Origin: Membranipora membranacea
Taxonomy: Eukaryota; Bryozoa; Gymnolaemata; Cheilostomatida; Membraniporidae
Direction of reading: 5' to 3'
NCBI GenBank assembly: GCA_914767715.1
Contig: OU612070.1
Span: forward strand, 3,117,501-3,181,500
DNA: 64,000 nucleotides
Shown here: piece by piece, positions 38,001 through 50,000 of the stretch
How positions within the stretch are numbered: position 1 is the stretch's first letter
How the letters are laid out: each line of letters starts with the position of its first letter
Position numbers and translations under genes: made by a program
Notes under the pieces: generated by a model
Told to the model about the DNA's origin: nothing
What the model saw: the letters and a program-made list of their open reading frames with translations, nothing else
Databases searched by the model: none

Positions 38001-41000
38001 CACGACTTAGACCAAGGAGGAACCAGTTACTTTTTGCTCAGACTTCATGATGATCAACTACGTAAGCACACAATACGTAAGAACACATTATGTAGGCTCT
38101 AGGTTGGTGTTAGCAACTTGTTGGTATTGGAAGGATGTTCATGCTACAGCACTCAGAAGGAAACTTGGATACAAAGTTTCTTAATTAACTTGATTTGCAA
38201 AGCTCACTGTTGAATATTGGGAGTCAAACATCATTTAAAGTATCAGGTTCAGCTTGTTTTGCAAACTAGTGTACTCTAAGTAGGTTATCAACCTGTATAA
38301 CCAGTGCATTGTGGATTACCACTCAACTCAATGGAAATGTGGGCGTTCAGTTCAGTGTCAACCTGGCACCAGTACTTCAGTGTTTGCATAGTTGGAGGAA
38401 GCCTCAAACTGAAACTTCAACTTATTTATAGTGTATGTAAACTCAAGCTTATTGCAGTCTACAGTTACTGCTCACAAGGTTGAATTTGTTGTGGAAGTTT
38501 CTGACTGATATTAATGGGCGTGAAGTAAAATTGATCTATTATTGGAGGTAAACGCACATTCAGCTCAAGTATCAATTGACTAGTCTCCATGCTTGGGTGA
38601 CGACTACACGTATACATTGATGATGGTATGATGTTGATGGCGTACCTGTTTCACTACAGAGATCAAATTTGTTGCTATGGAGAGTTCCTTTTTTATGCCT
38701 GAAGTGTTTGGAGTCTATTACTTCCCAATACAAGTTTTGTAGTGGTTGTAAGTACTAGCAAGGCCTACAGTGTTAGAAATGTTCACAGCTTTATCTGATG
38801 ATACTTCTGCTGATTGGAGTTGGCTGCAAAATACTGCAGCCTTTGTCATTTATTTATATGAACTGGAACATTTGGGGTTTGGATGTTAAGGTTTCACTGC
38901 TAACAACAAAGGGAGAATCTTGTGTCAACCTGATAGAGTTGAATTTATGGCTCGTGTGGCTTTCCTGTGGTTATTAATTGTCTGTACCTGGCTGCTGTGA
39001 AGACATAAGTTGTTTTTGTAATCGACATTCAATACTGTTTACCAGTGTGCCAAATCATCTGTAGTGTCAGGACCTTTGTTTGTTCTTGGTGCAGGGAGGT
39101 TATTGAATTTTTATCGATTCGTTGACGTTGAATTCATTGTTGTGTATGATCAATGTATAATGGATGCCTGTTATCTTTTTGCTTTTTGCTTGAACTCTAG
39201 GCCACTCACTAGATAGGAAACTAGTGACTGGTCTGTAGGCAATGCAGAGGACAACATGAAAAGATCGCAATTTCATATCCGTCTCGACAACTCAAAGACT
39301 TTATCTTGCTTGAATTATTTTCTAATACTCTTCAAGCTCAGATTACTGCATTCCTTGCAATACTGACTGTTATTACCTGCTAACCACAAGCTAATGTTGT
39401 TCATTTTGAATTTCAGGACCTGAGTGACAACAAAAGTACAAAGTCTGACTCGGCTTCATCATCTATCGGCGATGGAGGCAGTTTAAACGGCAGAAAACCA
39501 GCATCCAATCAAAACTCAACAGGTGCTGTCTCAACTCTGAGCAGAGAAGCAGCATTAGCTGTAAGCAGCGGTGGTGCACATAATCTCATGGTGCTGAACA
39601 ATAAGTATAATAATATGGACCCCTCGGTGTCTACCCTCTCTTCATCCAGCGTCGGAGGTGAAGATCAACACGGCAACTCTAACCACAACCAGAATAACAA
39701 CCAGGGAAACGTTAGGCAGGACGGCGGTAACGTAGTAGCGTCTCTTCCTCCATTTATTGGAGCTCCGCTACACATTCATACTTTGTCGTCGTCCGAGCCG
39801 TCTACATTCCCTTCTCATCCTCTAGCTGCCTCGGCAGCAGCAGCCTCTCAGTTTTCTACACTAGGATCGCTAGAGCAGCAGCAGAGAATGCTGAATGACC
39901 AGCTCATGATGCAGCAGCTTAGACAGTTACAACAGCAGCAACAGGCCGTGGCTGCTCAGACTGCAGCAGGCTTTACTGCCGGGCTGCCTCCCTTATTGAC
40001 TAACCCTGTCGGTGGCGGGGCAGTACATCCGCTGATGAGTGGGTCTAACACGATCACAGCGGATGATTATCTTAGAGACTTGGCAACCAGAGCCAGAACA
40101 GACAGCTTTCCATCTAGTAGTGGGATTTTTTTATCCAATAGTCCTGGGACGAGTAAAATGAGTGAGGCGTCCCAGGATCACAGACAAATACTTACTCCCA
40201 ACATGCTGAGCACTACAGGCGGCGGAGATTTCAGAGGTCTAACTGACAACTCCGGTCTACTGATGCACCAGCAGCTAGGTCATTTAGAGCAGAGAAGACC
40301 TTCACCAGTAGTTATGAAAACTGAGCCAACCAGTGAAGATCACGAGGTATCCATGATCAACCTCCCCAGACCACTTGAAGAATCAGAACACTTCCTTGCA
40401 CAGCGAAAAAGACACGCCAGTGCACCTGAAAATCTCCCTGTCTCTCAGACGTGGCAGAGGCAACAACAAAGAATGGGTAAGATGTCTCCCATGTTATTAA
40501 CCTATATACTTCTTAATACATCAACCTTCCTGTATGTCATCCAGGTGCAGAGTGCACTTCGTGATATGAATGGTTGTCATGTTAGATATGAAGGCTTGAC
40601 ACTTTGGTTAACATAAATTGGACAGGTTTCAATAGCCCTTGATTGTCAGCTAGCAGTAGACTTGAAACCTTTGCAAACTTTGCACAGCCATCAATCAAGG
40701 CACTAATAACTGTTTTGTGAAACCACTGCTGATTGGATATGTACAAACTGCTACATGACATGTAATTGGACCACCCTAAAAGGCTTCTAGCCAATCATTT
40801 TCATCTCTCATTATGCAAGATTGATTTGGCTCTTGACCAATGAGGCTATACTGTTACTGGTTTTGTGTGCAGTGTATTGTTCCCGAGGGTAGCTGAATAG
40901 ATGCAAATGAAGTCAGGCGTATTACATGCCTAGCGAAAAGCCTAGTGATAACCTGGATAGGTAGCCATATTGGCTAGTAAGGTGGTTAGTAGTATTAGTT

Positions 41001-44000
41001 TGGATCTCAACTAGACTACTATTGGATAGATTAAGCTCAAGGAAGAGATATCTCTGTGATATTAAATTAGGTGCTCTTGTTTTCTGAGAATTGTCACCTA
41101 TAGAATTGATGAGCATCATGGAATTTATACCAACTGGTTTGAAGAACAAATATATAAATCCGTGGTTCTTCCATTCTACTACTCAGTTAATTGGTAAGTA
41201 GCGGGCAGAATATGAATTTGTCTTGAGAGTGTTGTAATGGTTTACTGGTTTTACTGTTATTGCTCGGTTGAGAAAAGCGCAATGTCGTGTGGCGATATGT
41301 GTTCGACTCGACACTCGAGAGTGACTAGGAGATTGCAGATAAGTGAGTTGGTGAATTTCAGCATTCATGAGATATGTTGACACCTACTACTGAAGGTTCC
41401 ATGGCAGGCCAGAAGATAGACCCTTTTTTTCAGCGTAGCTCAATATTTGAGATGACTCGAATTGCTGAACACTTATCTACGGATGCACCTTGGGAAGTTG
41501 TCTTCTTCTGAGAAAGTTGCAGTTCAAACTTTTAGTTGGGGTAGCGATAGGTGATTACGTCATGCCAGGTAGGATATCCGGGAGTAACATGTACCTTCAT
41601 TGGTCAGCACAATTCATCTCCCTGTACCCAGAGGTCATAAGGTATGTTAACATGTTTGGTTGTTTTGTTGTGCACAGATCAGCAGCAGCAACTCAATGAA
41701 CAGTATGCTAAAGAGCAGGAGCAGGCGATGAACTTACCTGTACACAGGAGAAGACGATCATCGGCCGATACACACAGGCATAACAGACTCAACGATCCCT
41801 TCAAACATCCCAGCTCCTATCATCACAACCCAGGAGGTAAGAAAGAAGATCTCAATAGCGAAACTGGATGGTATTATTACTTTTAAACTGTTTATATTAA
41901 TATTTATATGAATCACAACTCGTGAGAAAGGAGTGAAACCCATGAAAATCTGACCTGTTTCAGAAAAGGGTGTCAAAGAATTAATAACTTGAGTAAAGAG
42001 GTTTTTGAGTTATATGGCAGGATACTAGACCTCAGTGCAAGGTATTCTATTTTATGAGCTCATCAAAATTAGACATGGGGAGTTTTCATAATCAAACATT
42101 CCCAATCAACATTGTCAGAGGTTTTGGCTTTAGAATGCACATCTGATCAAAGGATGTAAGCTGCTCATGTTTCACAATCAAACTAGCCAGCTTGTGCCTA
42201 TTAAATTGTGAAAAAAGTTGTAAACAACCCAGTATTTATTTCTATGTCTGGGATGATGCGATGTGAAGTAAAGTTGTCCCAAGTGTCTACATAAATGGTC
42301 TGATTATGTTTTGAGGACTTGGGGCTGTTGATAGTGTATATTAAAAGCCCCTCAACAACCATGGTCTGATACGATGCTGACCGATTTAACATAGAGATTA
42401 ATAAAATTTCAACTGGTAGAAACTAGTTGTCTAGGCAGACCTGGACTCTCACGTAGGACTTATTTATCCCAAACAACCCAATCAATAGTGTAAATTAAAT
42501 TTTAAGAACTAGTTTTACTGGAGATTTGTTCTTGTATGACCTCATAAATCTTAGCAAGGATACAAGTATATGTGACTATAATCAGAGTGTAGATTGAAAG
42601 CATTGTTTGTCATACATCCTATATCCGCCATTGGATGGAACAAAACATTGAGAGGGGACTTAACTAAATGTATTTGTTTGACTAGCCAAATCATCACATA
42701 TATAGGTTGCGGGTCATCACTGAAAGTGAAAAGCTGAAAAATGCCCAGTCGTTGTTTATAAATGGAAGGTTTTGTGTAGCATTGTCAGTCCCATTTACAC
42801 ATCGTTGTGTTTATGTAATGAGATCTGCTCAGTGGTTTACGATGATGTGACAGGCCGGCTTGTTTTATCAGCATCAGAAGAGAGACAGTATCCAGGTTAG
42901 GCTGATAATCCAGGTTATGTTGATAAAATAATTGGGGATGTTTACTCAGTACTGCCCCTGCATTGTGACCTCTAAACCTCTCAAGCCTCTGAATATATGA
43001 GATAAAAATATACAACCTCACTAGCCGAACATAAACATACAGCATCACGTCGTCAGCTTTATATCAGTCATACCGACAAGGGAAAATCTGTAATAATGAT
43101 TGTGTAGTGAAATGGAATTGAGTAACGTTTAGGTGCTTGACAAACCAGCTTTGAAAGGATTACGACATCAGTATTATTTCATAAGTCTTGGAAATCACGT
43201 GATATTTTCTATACTTTTCTCGGTTTAGCAAAACAAATTTGGCAGCTTGGCTGATAATGTTGACACAAGGCCAATAATTTGAGGTTTCAAGTGATGTTGC
43301 GAAATTTATTCTGAATCTACAAAATTATTGCATACTAGTCCCTATAAAAAAAAACAATCAGTCAATATGGAAGATCGGACAGCGAAATGTCAGCTTTGAT
43401 GGATCATCATGATTTCATGATCTGCTAATTTTCTATCCTGTATGATGTTTCTCCTGGGATTCCATTACTTTCCCTTCTTAAAAGAATACCTACTCTTTCT
43501 CTTCAGTGATATACCACATTTTTGTTTATGAATCACAAAATTAGGGCTTAGTGCCTTAATTTTGTCCCCATTGTCAGAGAGTACCACAATTTGTCTACAG
43601 TAAACATAAAGTTGTTTACAAAAAAACAAGTTTGTTTTGTGGCCCCTGAGATGGAAAAATAAATAATTATGGGCTTTGTTGACTGAGATGATTAGAATCC
43701 TTTCATAAGGCCCAGTTGATAACTGTACAGTTGTGATTGTATATACCGCTACTGCACCCAGTATCATTTCTAAAAGCTATGGCAAAGATTATAAATAGTA
43801 GTTGGCTATGGTTTAGCTAGCTGCTTTTATCTGATCAAAATGCAAATAGTGGCTTGACTTGGTAGTTTTGAACTTTGACCAGAGTGTATCTCTTTGCCAA
43901 CTCACTGACCGTGTTCCAGCGTATCACATACTGTAAATGTTTGTGTAATAATAGCATTCTAAGACGCGGCCTCAATATTATAGGCATAAGCCAGAATCCC

Positions 44001-47000
44001 ACATGAATTCGAACATAAACAGCTCCCCAGGAATTATCCTAACTACCTGTTTCTTTTTCAGATCTATTAACGCGGTCAGATGGAGCTGCGCTGCTATTTA
44101 AAAGTCCGCCTCCAGGTGGTGTTAAAAAGCGCAAACATAGACCAGAACCACTCTCCATACCTCCTAATGTAGCAGCAATACAAACCAGGCTACGCTCTCC
44201 TAGAATCTGGGAACCGGGTGAAAACCATGGGTAAGAATTTTTTAATTCTGGCTTTTGTGATGGACGAGCTCATATACTGGAATTTTTTCAAGTATTGTTC
44301 TGTACTGGATGTGATGTACTGGATGTGATGTATTTTGTTGCTGAGATACTATTATGCCCCCCCCCCTCTTTTACTGCCAACCTTTTATTCATACCTACTG
44401 TCTGACCTGACTGGCAGAATCTTCATTTATACACAGAGCCGGGTTGGTAATGATTTTTACTGCTGGTAGGTAAAATAACAGGCTTTTAAGACATTTGATC
44501 TTGTCTGGTATAACCATACAAGACAATCTGGTCAAATGGTGCGTTACAAATCTGTGTCTTAGAATGATTAGTGATGAGAGGTTTTATTGTTGTAACAGCT
44601 TTGATGAGTTGGATTTGCTCGTCAATCACTTTTATGTGGCTGGCTGTCACTGACATGGATAAGTCACATGATATCCTGTATCCGCATTCTAATACTTGAA
44701 TTCTAATACTTGAATTCTAATACTTGAATTCTAATACTTAAAGATAATTGAAATTTTCGTGCAAATCGTTTGGCTTTCTCCAGCAAAAGATATTCAATGC
44801 CTAATCGCTGTAGTATGAATGTCAAAGTACTCTATATTTTATGGGAGTGATTGACAGTGATGTATATTAAGCGCCAAATAATACTCAGGATATTAATGAT
44901 ATGCAATTTTGCCTGTTTTTTTTTCTAGAATCCGGCACACTGGAAAGACACCCCCACCTTACACTCCACCCCCTATTCTATCACCCCTCAGAGTGGGGAC
45001 TGGTTTATTCTGTACTACATACTCACGATCGAACAGTATAGGCGGCGCCGGTAACGGCGGATCTCTCAGTGCCTCGCTACCCGCAACTAAATTCTCACAA
45101 CTCAAACAACAGATGTCCATTCCTGAAGAGCCAACATCCACAGTAACTGACGCTACTTCTCATATACTAACTCAGAATTTACTGCAGCAGCAGCCACTGA
45201 TGATGACAGCAGAGCCACTCATGATGGTGGCTAAAACAGAGCCTGTGGGCCCTATAGTGGTAGAGCCTCAGGTCCATCCACTGCAGGTCGAGACTCCGGT
45301 GGAGCCGGTAGCTGATGAATCCATACCGCCCCCACCTGAAACAGATATACAACCCCATATAAATATCGGTGATAGTCATCAGGCAGCTCTTCCAACCCTT
45401 AGAAGTAAGCTTCTCTCATTTTCACACATTGTCACTGGGAATGGGAATTGAATGTAGTGGAATAGTGTTAATAAATCAAACCAAGGCCGTAGTTTATTTC
45501 CAATATGATTTACGTCTTAGCCAAAATCGGTACATCTGAACTAACTAAAGGGCACTAAATTAAGTTATAAACGTGGGTGTAGAAATAAATGTAGCCTATC
45601 AAATTGCTAATGCGGTGTTAAGAAGTCTGCTTTTAGTATGCTAAGTGAGATTCCAATATGCTGCCAATATTAGTTAGCGCCGACTGCGGCATTGCGGCAG
45701 TGTGTTTATCAGACACTCCTAATATTTGCCTACGAGATTAGTGCACTGAAAATATCTGAGTAGTGACGTGGATTTATACCCTACGTGCTCTCAATCTATC
45801 CCTCACGTACAAATCATAACTTCACTTATAGATCAAATACATCCTTGCTGTAAGAGTTAATGGTTGTGTTTCGTATTATTTGCTCAGTGGGTATGATCGT
45901 AAACGAATTACGGAGATGTAATATTTGGGTAAATTGAAGGGTATATGGATTTGATGATTTCCATGCCAGATTTGATTTATGAGAGAATATTTTAGTCAGC
46001 AAGCTGCTATGTGGTTTATCACTTTTGATGGCTAATGCGTCACAGATGGCTGTAGAATCTCAACAATATACTTGTGTGACTGATGCAGCACCAGGGTCCT
46101 GTTGTTCCAAATTGATTATTGTGTGGGCTTGTGGTCAACCACCTCAAAACACAACGTTATTGCAAATGATGGCTGACCTTTTAGCCTTGTTTTATTACAG
46201 AAAATAGACGAGAAGCAGAAAGGGAGGAGGAGCGGGCCACCCTACTCTGGACTCCTGAATGCTTAGACCACTCACTAACAGTACAGGAATGTAAGTACAA
46301 TGCTGCTTGCATCATTCAGAAAGCATACATGTATCCCAGTCTGGTTTGCTAGCGAGGTTGATCAGCCTACCGAGTGTTTGGTGGTTTATTGGAAAAGGTT
46401 AATATCCCTGTCAAACCGCAACCATCGCAGTCATGTTGTAAACTGATAAGGCAGTTTGGTTTCAACCATCTGTTGAGGAGAAGAATGATCTAGGGCCAAT
46501 GGAAAAGTACTGCTGAATATCAAATGTTCAACCCAACCAGCCCAGAGCTAACCACAGAAATCTTAATTTGAAAGACGAGTGAGTGGTTTTCATGATTGAT
46601 TGCCTCGATGTGGTAATGATATTATCTTAAAAATAGGTACAACCTAAATAGATGTCATTGTAGGCATACATATACCCAGTTTAGTGATGAAATCGTTTGT
46701 TATCAGTCACTGGGTACATGCGTACGTGATTGAGATGCGCTCGTGGTGTCCTTATGGGTCACTCGTGAGCACGACACAATTTTAGTCTCCTACTTTACTA
46801 TTTAACAAAATATTTGTTTTGCTGCCAACTTTATTGAAACTTCACGAATGAATTAAGTTCTGTGAATACTGACATGTTCTGGCAACAAATTGACGCTGAG
46901 AATAAATTGAGTCAAATACCTGGTCATCAAACAAAGTGCCAAAATATAGGACCAAGTACCATATGATACTAGTTATTGACACTAGTTTCGTGTTTTATTT

Positions 47001-50000
47001 TATACAGTGACGGCTTACATGGACTTCTCCTGTAGCGTGGCGGTACCTGGCAGTGGTTCTAATAAAGAATACGCTCTACATCAGCTTTACTTTAATAAAG
47101 GAGATCTCAAGCGTGCTATACTCTGTCTCATGTCTAAGAAGATTAGCCCATCCTTTGTTAAGTTTATAGGAGATTATCACTACCAGGACTCAGACATCTG
47201 GACTACAGACGACATTGAGATCTACACTCAGACCATCATGAAGGCGGACAAGGATTTCGGTGCAATCACAGCAGCAGTAAGTAGCTATAGCTTTTTCCAA
47301 TAAGTGTTGAGTTTTTATGATAATTTATGAACTTCGAGATAGCTGGGGGAATATTGGTCTATATACAAAGGCCGACGCAAATATAGCTTTGTATTTACCG
47401 TTTTGATATGAAATCTGCTGATGTGACACGATTTAATCCCCCTTGTTATAGTAGAAGAGCTGGTTAAACCGCTCAAAGGCCTCCCCGATGATATTACAGT
47501 TGCTATTTAGATCGAAGTGTGGCATAGTTAGTAGCATTCAATGGATTCCAAAAAAGCGAATATGCGTTCTTGATAATGGGGGATAATGAGTAGGAACTGC
47601 ACAAGTTAAACTATCTCTGACCCTATAAAGCACTGCTTAAAACCGCTCTTATGGCCTGTTGATAGAGTAGCTGAATCCTAAACGATCCCAGCCATGAGAA
47701 ATATCTCAAAAACATTCAAGTCTATCCTAACTTGAACTAAGATGGCAGCAAGTGCATGATTCGCTCTGAGTCAGCCGAAGGACAACTAGTGATGTAGACC
47801 ATTATACCTTTTTATATAGTTTGCAGTTTGTCGGCTTTTTGTTCGGCAAAATTTCCGTCCTTTGAGGGGGTGCAGCAAAGTCAATCATTCATGAACAAAC
47901 ATTTCATAAGCCATTCAAACGCTGTCGGAATTTAGTACCATAAATACTTGTGTGCCGCAGATTTTATAGCTCACAGCTTATCGATAAGCGGTATGGTCAT
48001 TGAATCTCAATTGTTACTAACATACTACACCAGCTCTTTCATGTAGTTTGTTCTCAATCCTATTATTAGCTTATGGAAACTTTCCAAAAATCTAATAGTG
48101 CTGCATTGTTGGTTTTTGAATGCTGTCAAAGTTGATCTTTTTATTTTGTGTGCGTCAGCATGCAAATCCCATAATGGATGTAAACACGGTTGTAATTTGA
48201 TTAGGCAGGCTTAGTAGCTGGCTTTCAATAGGTTTGACCTACCCTTACTTACGAGAACGCAAGGTAAAGATCTTATAATCGGCCAACTTAAAAATGCAAA
48301 TTACACGTCATGTCAATAATTGAAGAGAGATGAGGCCCAGTATGATCAGGTAACTTGAGGATGATGGCTTATTGATATTTTGACACATCTCATTTCCGTT
48401 TTTTTCAGTTCAACGACAGAAAGACGAATAAGCAAATTGTGGAATTCTATTACCTATGGAAGAAAGTTTGTCCTGATGAATACAAAAGACTGAAAATGTT
48501 GCGGCGGAAGAAGAGAATGAACGATGAACTATATAACCTTCGTTCTCGGAGAGGTGAGTTAACTTGAGCAGCTACGTTACTGGCTATATGAGGCCTATGT
48601 AATATTTTGGTATAGCCTGCATCACACGGATGTGTTTATGGTTCTTATTTTTTGTCTTCCTCACGCATAGCCTAGTTGCGTTGCCTGTGATAATCAAGCT
48701 CATTACCATCCAGTGCTATTATGATGTTGCTCTATAGAGCTCTGTAGAGCTTAACTTGAGACAGTGTTTAGGTAGTCTGAGCCCCTCAGACTTTTACCCC
48801 TCACCTGACGGCCCTCCCGGCGAGGGCAGTGTTTAGTGTAGTTTAGTGTACAGACTATACACGGCACAGTCTTAGCTCTCGGACTAGACTCGATAACTCA
48901 AGTAACTAAATGGCGAGAGAAAGTGGATCTCGAGGCATTGTTGACCGACCTTCTAACATTGGTGGGGTAATCTAATCTATGAAGGTTTACTTTGAGTGCC
49001 AGTTAATTGAAATCCTATGACACAAGCAGTAATGGAATGATGTTTTATCTAGAATCCACACTATTGAAACCCATCAAGCTTTGTGATTATATAATAAAAT
49101 TGTCATCAACAACAAGTGTCCAGGTGGCCAAGTGTGTACTAAGTGTGTACTGCTCATGACCATTATTCCACTATACTGTCAAAAACTTTCAAGGCATCAG
49201 CAACAGTAATGCCAAGCCACAGTCAACGCTCCATTTTAGCCAAGATATATTTGGCCACTGCATGTTGTTCACTCTGGCTATCCTGTATTCCAAAAGAGCG
49301 AGGAAAACATGTTGTTGATAATAAAGCCTGCCTAAGAGTGGATAAGCGTTGGATTTATCAGTGTGAATCTTGGGTATCTTTAGGTTATAGAAGCCAATAA
49401 GTAAATATAGAAGTGGCCGCGCTTTATTGACTCTTACGGATACTGTAACTGATAAGCTGCTTCAGTAGTTTGAGATGTCAGTCAACAGGCCCTCACCGCA
49501 ACCCCAGTCTGAGGGAGACAGGCCCTGATCAAAATCCCAGTCTGAGGGAAACGGGCCCTGATCTAACCCAGTCTGAGATTGGCCGGCCCGATCTATACCG
49601 CAGTCTGGAATAGCAGCTGCTAAATTTTTGGATCATTGTTAATAAAAACACGAAATTGAGTGTCATTTTTTTTCGTTGCAGAAAAGGGTGGAAATGGAGA
49701 TACAGGGGGTGTAGACAATAGCGAGGCAGCAAGGGGAGCACATTCCGACTCTGATGACTCGACGAGTCAGGTATCAGACGCAGAAGGGGACGCTGACGAT
49801 GAAGGGCTAGGCGGTGATGTCACCCGTTCTATATCCAGTATTCTAGCTCAACAACAGCAGAGGGTAATACCGGACACTCGCGTACCGTCCCCTCCTCCGC
49901 CTGCCTTCAGCTGCGAGTACCCAGGCTGCCCAGCGGTAAGTACTACCAGAAGGTTATTACATAGGTAGAGTGGATGACCTGCGACACAAGCTATGATGTG

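Larger units (their letters stand above)
34260..39416 (+). other. Intron 10 of the TRERF1-like gene
   Basis: 5.2 kb with no supported exon. It contains an (AT)n microsatellite at 36017-36042 and the CACTA-type element at 36409-36688. Confidence 0.55.

Noticed and set aside
40477-40616. C-terminal extension of the long ORF of exon 11 ([12 protein letters not shown])
   Set aside because: It begins at a good donor (GTAAGA) and the downstream exons match in phase; it is intron read-through.
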